A stretch of DNA of 64,000 nucleotides, taken from NCBI GenBank assembly GCA_963383645.1, contig OY726559.1, positions 123,428,721 to 123,492,720 of the forward strand, in the 5' to 3' direction. The position numbers and the translations under genes were made by a program. Source of the stretch: Muscardinus avellanarius (lineage: Eukaryota; Chordata; Mammalia; Rodentia; Gliridae). Below, one piece after another: positions 56,045-64,000 of this stretch. Under the pieces are notes generated by a model that worked only from the letters and a program-made list of their open reading frames with translations, did not search any database and was not told where the DNA came from. Within the stretch, counting starts at the first letter, position 1; every line of letters starts with the position of its first letter.

Positions 56045-58615
56045 AGATGGTGACCAAGGGAAGCAGCATATATCAGTCCTACTGACACTCTATCTTTATC
56101 ACTGTAAAAATGTCTTGACAAAAGAAAGTAACCAGTCTAAATTGGAACACTAAGAACTGAAAGGCAGCAGAAACAAAGGTAGAGGGCAGTAGAAAGAGCA
56201 GAAGAGTACCCTGCCTAGCTCTGGCTGTGGTGGCAGCAGCAGTCCCATCTTGCCTCATTGTGCAGGGACTGCCAGCATTGCACCTCCAGAGATCCCAGCA
56301 AACAAACAAACAAACAAACAAACAAATAAACAAACAAACACAAAATTACCAAAAATTAAAAAAAACCCAATAACTTGAATGAAGTAAGTGGCTGCAGCTC
56401 ATTGGACTCGTAAGTGGTCTGCTCCTCCTGTGTGGCCCCTGGCAACAGCTTGCAGCTTTGGCAGCCAAGCTCACCGCATCCTTTAGAGATCCACAGTGGC
56501 ACTCAAAAACACCATAAGTGAACCAGCCATTTCTACAGGAGACTGTCAAGTGTGGCAGCATGGACACACATGGCAAGTGATAGATTCACATAGTCTGAGA
56601 CTTGATGGTTCACCCTGGTGAACGTAGGGGTAGAATCTGCTGTGGCTTCAGCAGATGTTCAGATTAGCACACAGCCCCCAGGACCAATCAGACAAAAAGG
56701 CCTACAGTCCCCAGGGCACAGGACATCCAGAAATTGACACAGACCACCAAATGATGGTGACTGGGGAGAAGTCAGACCAACTCAACCCTAGCTTTGAAGA
56801 ATGCAGATTCCTTCATATACATTAGTTGTGGTTCCAGTGGCACCTGCCGCCTACAAAGGTGGAAAAAAATGCCAACTCAGTGTCAGTGGAAAGTGTGGAA
56901 ACTTGTGTTTAACACTAGATCCAGCCCCAAACATAGAAAAAGAGGTCAATAGACAGATATAGAAAACTTATAGAACCCCCTTTAGACAAGATCAGAGAAA
57001 GTTTCCCCAGGCTACACCATAGTCAAACTAACTAATGTAAAAGCCAAGGAAAGAATTTTAAAGGCAAAAAAGCATAAGACCAAGTGATATTTAGAAGCAA
57101 GCCAATTAGAACCACTCCAGACTTCCAAAACCAAGTCACGAAAGCCAGAAGGACCTGGAGCAACATATTCCAAATCTGAAAAGAAAAAAGAAAAAACTTG
57201 CAGCCCCAAATTTTCTACCCAGAAAAACAATCTCCAAAATTCAATGGAGAAATAAAAAATTTTCCATGATGAGCAGAAGCTGAAAGAATTTATGTGTTCT
57301 AAGCCAGCACTAGAGAAAATACTCAGAGATTAACTGCAAAGAATAAATAAGTAATAGATGCCAGAACCATAGAAACAATAATTTCCATCAAATAAACAAC
57401 TAAGCAAAGAACAAACACTATCTTAAACAGAAGTTAAAACTCAAAATGTTAGAAATTAAAAATCATCTCTCAATTGTGGACCTCAACTCCACAATAAAGA
57501 CAAGAGGTGGCAAAATTTATTAAAGACAAAAATGTGTCTATATAACACACATTCAAAAACACATCAAAGCCCGGCATGGTGGCACAATAAACCTAACCAA
57601 GGAGGTAAAAGGCCTCTACAAAAAATTATGAAATATTGAAAAAATAAATCAAAGAAGACCTTAGGATATGGAAAGATTCTTCATATCCTTGGATAGGCAG
57701 AATTAAATATCATCAAAATGGCTATTCTTCCAAAAGTGACCTACAGATTCAATGCAATACCCATTAAATTACCAATGTCATTCCTCACAGACATGGAAAA
57801 ATCATTTCTTAAATTCATCTGAAACAACAAAAAGCCCAGAATATCCAAAGTAGTTCTCAGCAACAAGAACCATCACAATACCTGACTTCAAACTATACTA
57901 TAAAGCAATAATGATACGGGCACAAATACAGACACATAGACCAAAGGAGCAGAATAGAAGACTCAGAACAAATCCACACATGTACAGCCAATTGAATTTT
58001 GACAAAGGAGCCAAAAACATACACTGGAAAAGAGCCTTTTTAACAAATGGTGTTGGAAAACTGGTTAACCATATGCAGAAAAATGGAAATAAACCACACT
58101 TTCTCACCCTGCACAAGAGTCAATTCAAGATGGATCCGACTTGGAAATCAGACCAGAGACCTTGAAGCTCTTGAAGAGGGCATAGGTCCAACACTGCAAC
58201 ACATAGGCACAGGTGAAAACTTTCTCAACAAGACCCAAAGGCACTAAAAGGGGGATCAATATGTAGGACTACATGACACTGAAGAGCTTCTGTTCAGCAA
58301 AGGAAACTATCAAGAACATTAACCGAGAGCCAACAGAATGGGAGAAGATTTTTTTTTTTTACCAACTATTCCTTCTATAGAGGACTAATACCTAGAATAT
58401 ATAGAGAACTCAAGAAGCTTACCATTAAAAAAACAAATAAGTCAATCAAAAAATGGGCAAGTGAACTAAATAGACACTTCAAAATAGAAGAAATTTAAAT
58501 GGCAAATAAATTTGTGAAAAAATTCTCAACATCATTAGCAATCAGAGAGATGCAAATCAAAACTACCCTGAGATTTCACCTAACTCCAACAAGAATGGCA
58601 ACAACTAGTCTCCAT
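56045..58615 (+). mobile_element. Older L1, 5' end present, internally deleted
   Basis: Starts with an L1-type 5' end (gaacttccaggaagatggtg), then 5' UTR to about 56900 containing a CAAA repeat (56301-56341). Next comes the C-terminal part of ORF1 (about 56970-57340, frameshifted), a short ORF2 start (57430-57565), a deletion, then the RT-to-C-terminal part of ORF2 (57587-58615). Many stops; non-functional. It probably continues at 61339 beyond the inserted material. Confidence 0.8.
57569..57586 (+). mobile_element. 18-bp SINE head at an L1 deletion junction
   Basis: gcccggcatggtggcaca matches the first bases of the local SINE and sits exactly where L1 ORF2 jumps from its start to its RT region. 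Confidence 0.55.
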
Positions 58616-58742
58616 TACCACAAAACCAGCGCCTTTCATAGCCAGAAAACACCATCACCAGAAAAACAAAAAAACCACCAGGCTCCAGAGAGAAAGCGGA
58701 CTGAGAACAGAGCTCAGGGCCACAGAGGAGACACACGTGCCT

Positions 58743-59013
58743 GAGGACGCGGCAGCAGCGCCATACTGCCAGCGGCAGTGGCGAATTCAACGGACGGCTA
58801 CAGCAAGCTGAGGTGAGCTGCTGCGGAACAGCCAGGCGGGATCTTTTGGCGCAGAGAGCATTTAAAGCTCCCAGTGACCGAGTTCAGCACATGCTGCAGG
58901 GATTCAGAGTGGAAATCAAAACCAGAGAAGAAAAAATACGCCAGCCTCACGGCCGAGGGCGTGGCAGCGGCGCCATATTGTTACCGGCGGCGGCAGCAGC
59001 AGTAAATTCAACG
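58743..59013 (+). promoter_or_regulatory. L1 5' UTR promoter with two repeated blocks
   Basis: Two homologous CpG-rich blocks about 212 bp apart, 58743-58792 and 58955-59013 (gaggacgcggcagcagcgcc / gagggcgtggcagcggcgcc, both ending in aattcaacg). Each carries a YY1-like word, ccatact at 58761 and ccatatt at 58973. The second matches the CCATNTT core. This resembles a monomer-type L1 promoter; function is inference. Confidence 0.55.
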
Positions 59014-59343
59014 AGTCCAGTACAGCTACATCTGAGTACTCAAGAACAGTGAGTCAAATTGCGGGCCACAGAGGAGAAATCCCAGTACTGTACCTCCTGG
59101 GACTTGACCCAGTGAGGGAGTGGTGGTGGCAGAGATATCACACCATAGGAGAACGTGCAACCTGGCACCCCTCCCATAGTTTAAAGCAGCCTCTATCGAC
59201 TCCCTGGGTCGGAGACTCTGTGATACAACCCAGTAAAGGAGTAGTGGGGTCTGAGATAATACAGACTCGAGATCCAGAGCACCTTAAGTGAAGCCATAGT
59301 GACCCAAGGGAAGAACCCAGAGAAGGCACAAACCTCCGAAATC

Positions 59344-60261
59344 ATGGGAAAGAGGAATAACACTGGAGTAATGAATATGCACAACCCCACAACATCAGAA
59401 CCCGATAAAACAGAAAATCAGAGATTTCTAGAAGATCAAATCAGGAAAATAACTGTAGAAATAATAGAGGTGCTTCGAAAAGAACTCAGAGAGAGCCAAA
59501 AAGAGATAAAGGATGCAATTAATGAAGTAAAGGCTTCAATTCAAAGCACAAACAACCGATTAGACCACATGGAGAACAGAATCTCGCTCTTAGAAGATGA
59601 GCAATCCAAAAATGAACGCATAGTTTCTAATCTAGAAAAAAATATCCGACAGCAGGAATCTGACATTGAAGAAATATGGGCCCTTCTTAAGAGAGCTAAC
59701 CTAAGAATAATTGGAATAGAGGAGGGAAAAGAAAGTGAAACCAAAGGGATCAACAATCTCTTCAAGGAAGTAATAGCAGAAAATTTTCCAAATATAGAGC
59801 AAGAGGTTGATACATAGGTCCAGGAAACTTATAGAACTCCCTTTAGACAGGATCGGAGAAGAGGATCCCCACGCCACATAATTGTCAAAATGACCAATGT
59901 GGAAGCCAAGCAGAGAATCTTAAAGGCAACAAAAACAAAGGGCCAAGTGACATTCAGAGGCAAACCAATTAGAATCACTCCAGACTTCCCAAACCAAGTC
60001 ATGAGAGCCAGAAGGGCTTGGAGTAACATATTCCAAACTCTGAAAGAAAACAACTTCCAGCCAAAAATTTCCTATCCAGCAAAACTTTCTATCAAATTAG
60101 ATGGAGAAATAAGAAGCTTCCATGACAAACAGAAACTGAAGGAATTTATGTCTTCAAAACCAGCACTAGAGAAAATACTCAAAGAGATTAACTACAAAGA
60201 AGAAATAGGTAACACTCACCAGAACCAGAGAAACAAGATTTTCCATCCAACAGACAACTAA
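59344..60261 (+). pseudogene. L1 ORF1 (RNA-binding protein), one premature stop
   Basis: ORF1p is the trimeric RNA-binding chaperone that coats L1 RNA in the cytoplasmic retrotransposition particle. From the ATG at 59344 the frame runs 305 codons, close to the usual 300-370, to a TAA at 60259-60261. A single in-frame TAG lies at 59815-59817 (codon 158). Visible domains: a charged coiled coil at residues about 25-115 with heptads (LEDQIRK, RISLLEDE), an RRM-like region from about 118 (NLRIIGIEE), then after the stop the conserved RHIIVKM and a C-terminal domain with the family motif ISYPAKL. The stop falls inside the RRM region, so the product would lose RNA binding. The frame is otherwise continuous on both sides of the stop, indicating a recent origin. 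The ATG at 59344 is preferred over an in-frame GTG 45 bp upstream, since MGK-type starts are usual in L1 ORF1. A sequencing error cannot be excluded. Confidence 0.85.
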
Positions 60262-60439
60262 GATTGGTTATCTGTGGATATTCATTATTTATGTTAGTCT
60301 TTTACCTATCTCTAAATGGTACTGTTAGCCTTTATTGTTGTTAATTTTTAGGATTTCTAGTTGGAATATTAATATACCTTCAGATATAGCATTTGGAAAT
60401 ATTTTATCCAATTCTGTTAGTAACTTTTAACTCTGTTTA

Positions 60440-60985
60440 CGTTGTCTTTGGATATACAATATTTTTTTTTATTTTTTAGGGAGTTTGTATATTCTTCTGT
60501 TGCCTGTGCCATTGAAATCATATCCAAGAAATCACTGCCAATTTCAATGTTGTGAGGTTTTATGACCAAGATTTTCTCCTAAAAGTTTATAGTCTTAAGA
60601 TTTATATTTAGGTCTTTTATCTATTTTGAGTTAATACTTGTATGTGGGATTAGGTAAGGGTCCAATTTTATTCTTTTCCATGTAATTATTATTTTTCAAC
60701 AATATTTAGTTAAAAGATTATTATTTCCACCACCAAATGTTCGTGGAAACCTTGTCAAAAATAACTTGACAATATAGGGAAGAATTTAGCTCTAGGCTTG
60801 TATTTAACTCCAATGGTGTATATATCTGCCTTTAGAACAGTACTACACTGTTTCAATTATTGTAGCTTTATATGGTTTGAAATCAGAAAATATTTATCTT
60901 CTAGCTTTGTTCTTTTTCAAGATCGTTTTGGGTATCTAGAATCCATATTCCATATTAGGATAGATTTTTTTCTGAAAAATAAATA
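60440..60985 (-). mobile_element. Ancient L1 ORF2 fragment, antisense
   Basis: The plus strand reads as the complement of ORF2: taggtcttttatctattttg, gagttaatacttgtatgtgg, atggtgtatatatctgcctt, attgtagctttatatggttt, agctttgttctttttcaaga. It is far more diverged than the ORF1 next to it. Confidence 0.7.
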
Positions 60986-61149
60986 TATAAATATATGATA
61001 GTTTTACCTTAAAAAAACAGAAAAAAATATGCTCTGGTAAGAAAGAAAGCAAAAAGAAATATTGAAATGTTATCTTTAAATCATCAAAAGCTTGGTATCA
61101 GACAAATGAAACTGTTATGTGAGATTATCATTTTTAATTTTGGATAAAT

Positions 61150-61338
61150 TGCTATAATACTAGATGTCAACCACTAAGCCAAGCATGGGAAGGAGGGATG
61201 GGGAGAAAATGGGGTGGGGATCGGGTGGGGGCTGACTGGGCGATGTGTGCATGTATGTCTACAAAAGTTTGTATCCCACTATGATGTATGAATACAGTGC
61301 ACCAATAAAATAAAATTAAAAAAAATTAAAAAAAAAGA
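61150..61338 (+). mobile_element. L1 3' UTR end with A-rich tail
   Basis: actaagccaagcatgggaag, a G-rich block, gatgtgtgcatgtatgtcta, gtgcaccaataaaataaaat and a tail to 61338. It matches the 3' ends at 7020-7203 and 61890-62046. Confidence 0.8.
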
Positions 61339-62046
61339 AATGGGAACTCTAATACATTTCTGGTGGGATTGCACATTAGTGCAATCACTTTAGAAAACAG
61401 TATGGAGGATTCTCAGAAGAATGGGAATGAACTTACCATATGACCCAGCAATACCATTTCTGGGTATCTACCCAAAAGAAAGGAAACCAAACTACCAAAC
61501 TAAATCATGTGTATCTATGTTCATAGCCGCACAATTCGCAATTGCCAAACTTTGGAACCAGTCAAGATGTCTATCAGCAGGTGAATGGTTTATAAAACTA
61601 TTGGATATGTACACAATGAAGTTTTACTCAACCATAAAGAAGAAAAAATTATATCATTTCCAGGTAAATGGACAAAACTGGAGAACATTATACTGAGTGA
61701 GATTAATTAGTCACAAAAAGTAAGAAATAGAATCCTCTCCCTAATACGTGGAAGCTAGAGAGAAAAGGGTCACAGGAGGAACTCTAGATGAAGAAGGAAT
61801 AACTGTAGATGAGCAAATAAAGTGACCTAAGTGAGGGGGTTGGGGGGGTAAAAATTCCCTAATGTACAGGATGTATATTCACAAACATATCAAAGTCAAT
61901 CACTAGGCCAAACATGAGAAGGAGGGAGGGAGAAGGGAGTGGGGTGGGAACCGGGACAGGCTAAATGAGTGATACGTGCATATATGCCTCTACGTCTTGT
62001 ACTCCGTTAAGATGTGTGACTATAATGCACCAACAAAAATTCTTTT
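61339..62046 (+). mobile_element. L1 ORF2 C-terminus and 3' UTR
   Basis: Begins gggaactctaatacatttct, encodes the ORF2 C-terminal segment (DPAIPFLGIYP at about 61440-61475, then an open frame to 61696) and a complete 3' UTR ending caccaacaaaaattctttta. It is either the continuation of the 56045-58615 L1 after an interruption, with about 60 bp missing, or a separate 5'-truncated copy. Confidence 0.8.
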
Positions 62047-62117
62047 AAAAAGGCTGAGGGTGTAGCTTAGAGGTTGAATGCCCCTGGTTTCAATTCCCAG
62101 CTTTAAAAAAAAAGTTA
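62047..62117 (+). mobile_element. ID-like half SINE at an L1 tail
   Basis: aaggctgagggtgtagctta to ttcaattcccagctttaaaa: the ID half alone, directly after the L1 3' end. Confidence 0.75.
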
Positions 62118-64000
62118 GTAGATGGGTCAAACAGCCTGTAAGGGGTTGTGGGAAAGACAGACAGATGGAGAAAGACAGAGAGACAGACAGAAAGAGAAGG
62201 CTGGGTGAAGCTAAATGTAAAAGTGAACTAGACAAACAGAAAAATGAAATAATTAATAATTAAATATTAGATTTGCCTGTTAGCAAAATGTAGCCAAGGA
62301 TGTCCTTTAGGAAAGCCAAGGGGGGAGGGAGAAACGTACACATACACACACCTTAGAAAAGAAACAATTCCCCTAAAAACAAAATAATTTAAAAATATTA
62401 ACCCAAAGTAGAAACCCTGGACAAAAATTGGTAACTTGGAGGCAATTGAAGATGTCAATGAACATTCCCTAAAAGGAACCCAGACCAGGGGTTAGCTGCT
62501 GAATACTTCCAGACATTTAAACGACATTTAAACGACAGATAATTCCTGTGTTACATAAAACTTTCCAGAGAATAGAAACATGAGGAACCGTCTACTATAT
62601 ATGGCCTCATTCCAAATCTGGAAAAGATAGTGAGGAAAATTGAAAATTAATAAGAACAGGGAAAACTAAAGATCATCCTCTTTCTAATTAGCAAAATAGC
62701 CAACAAAATTTGCTAATACATTAAGAGATGAACATATTACAGTCTAGACGAGCTATCACAGACATACAGGTTTACTCATAAGAAAATCTGATAATATTAC
62801 ATGTTAATCTAAAAATATGCTCCTTAACTGAGTAAATTAAATATTAAGAATTCAAAGCCATTTAAATAAGATTTAACTTCCCTAAGGAAGTGATGAATAC
62901 TTATTCCAAAGAACAAACTAACATTCTATTCAACGTAGAGAAAAGACTTTTGAAAATATTAAATTAATACATTTTATTTCCTTTTGGAATCATCCCCCTG
63001 GAGCCCTTGGCCTTCCAAACCAGAGGGCAGGTAGTTGACTTTTATACCTAGGTATAGGACTTTCTCCATTTGACATGTCCGGAACCCAGCCTGAACAATT
63101 GTTTCCTGGCTTCTGCTCCAGATGCACCTCTTGGCCATGAGACCAACACTCTTCAATGGAGAAAAGATTTATTGAGGAGAAGCAGAAGCTCACTGTTTCA
63201 GGCTCCAGGAGGAAGGGAGGGGGAATGGCTTCCGGTGCAAAACAAAGACACGTGCTCCAGCCTTGGTGCTCCGGAAGTGCTGAAGTGTGAGAGGCGTCGA
63301 TGGCTCTTACCTAGGCCCCTGGGGCAGCCACCTGCAGGCGCTCTCTTCACCTACATGGTAAGTGGGCGGCTGGGCCAGCACTGTCCCACGCGGGGAGGGG
63401 TCTTTCCCCAGGTTCCTACATGAACTGAACAGTCTCAGAAAGTCTTCTGGGGGGACCCAGAAGGACGGGAATGGAATTGGGGCCCCTGATGAGGAAAAGC
63501 CTGTGACTTGCAGCAAAGCCGGACAAAGCTCATGGTGGGAACACAGAGGGGTCTCTCTGTAGGTTTAGAAACTGAAGGATGTCGAGGCACCAGATTGCAG
63601 CCACGCCATCAGGCAGATGAACCACAGCACTTGCCTAACAACAGCTGCTAGATCAGCAGTGACCAGGCAGACAGGGAGTGACGGGAGGAGAGGATGAAGG
63701 TTGGAAATGACCACACACGTCTGTGGGCTTTTTCCCCATCCGTTTGAGACAGAGGCAACTGCCTAGAAAATCACTGATTGTGTGATCCTGCAGGTGAACA
63801 GCATAACTGATCAGTACAGACATGCGAATCATTCTATCACGACTTACTGTTTGTAATCCAAACAGTCGTCTTGTTTTAATGGGATTGATTAAAGAGTTAA
63901 AATAAAAAATAAAAAGTTGAAGATAAAATAATATTTGATGGTTAGAAGAATAACAACTTTCTAAGTTTTAAAGAAATGAAATAAAATTGTAAGAAAACAA
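62118..64000. other. Unique intergenic sequence
   Basis: AT-rich to about 62980, GC-richer at 62990-63560. A candidate exon-like block is at 63122-63357 (pyrimidine tract plus CAG before it, atg|gtaagt after it). No known domain. An A-rich end lies at 63880-64000. Confidence 0.45.

Larger units (their letters stand above)
58616..60440 (+). mobile_element. Younger L1: 5' UTR and ORF1
   Basis: GC-rich L1 5' UTR (about 58616-59343) followed by ORF1 and AT-rich inter-ORF sequence. ORF1 is much better preserved than the homologous part of the flanking older L1 (57000-57340). ORF2 in sense does not follow; an antisense old L1 fragment begins near 60440. The right boundary is uncertain. Confidence 0.75.

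Noticed and set aside
59049..59291. 80-codon frame upstream of ORF1
   Set aside because: Lies in the L1 5' UTR, offers no known domain, and overlaps unrelated frames on the other strand. Some L1 5' UTRs contain short frames, but nothing here supports a product.
61421..61696. 91-codon frame as a stand-alone gene
   Set aside because: It is the C-terminal segment of L1 ORF2 (DPAIPFLGIYP motif), not an independent gene.

Overview
This window is mammalian intergenic DNA from a rodent, most likely a squirrel-related (Sciuromorpha) lineage. The basis is the dominant SINE: about 45 copies, full or partial, of a dimer about 180-210 bp long. Each has a B1 (7SL-like) head, an A-rich linker and an ID-like (tRNA-derived) 3' half, which is the B1-dID/squirrel-type architecture. 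The common ground-squirrel ID monomer is almost absent, and one subfamily is very young with its own diagnostic bases. A relative of squirrels such as mountain beaver is therefore possible, but the species call is inference. Diverged MIR, L2, L1M-like, MaLR LTR and hAT-like fossils shared by placental mammals fill the background.

I found no protein-coding gene that I can support. The long open frames come from CA/GT repeats (31.3-32.0 kb), from SINEs read in antisense, or from GC-rich DNA that is open by chance. The only frame with a recognisable protein is L1 ORF1 at 59344-60261, broken by one internal stop. No tRNA, rRNA or snRNA gene, CRISPR array or prokaryotic feature was seen.

Layout. 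0-6 kb: unique DNA, SINEs and a G-rich minisatellite (2.34-2.58 kb). 6.17-7.20 kb: an L1-tailed insertion with perfect target-site duplications (TSDs) and an unusual GC-rich 5' part. 8.8-17.8 kb: SINE-dense, with nested SINEs at 13.2-13.7 and 16.1-16.55 kb. 18-24.6 kb: mostly unique, including a repeat-free stretch at 21.0-22.8 kb that looks like a conserved or enhancer region. 24.65-25.2 kb: a solo gammaretrovirus-like LTR. 28-32 kb: stacked SINEs, an old L1, a 450-bp CA minisatellite and an adjoining 300-bp CpG-rich block. 33-42 kb: unique blocks, a MaLR LTR and two SINE subfamilies nested in one another. 42.9-49.6 kb: SINEs, L2 and old L1. 49.6-53.4 kb: mostly unique. 53.4-56 kb: SINEs, AT/CA repeats and a second antisense MaLR LTR. 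56.0-62.05 kb: an L1 complex in which an older, internally deleted L1 is interrupted by the 5' UTR and ORF1 of a younger L1, an old antisense ORF2 fragment and another L1 3' end. 62.1-64 kb: unique DNA with one speculative exon-like block.

The main value of the window is its retroposon record. At least nine insertions keep clear TSDs, and four clear SINE-in-SINE nests give relative ages. Most microsatellites grow directly from SINE tails. All family names come from memory of consensus features, without database comparison; boundaries are good to a few bases where TSDs are given and to about 10-50 bases elsewhere.
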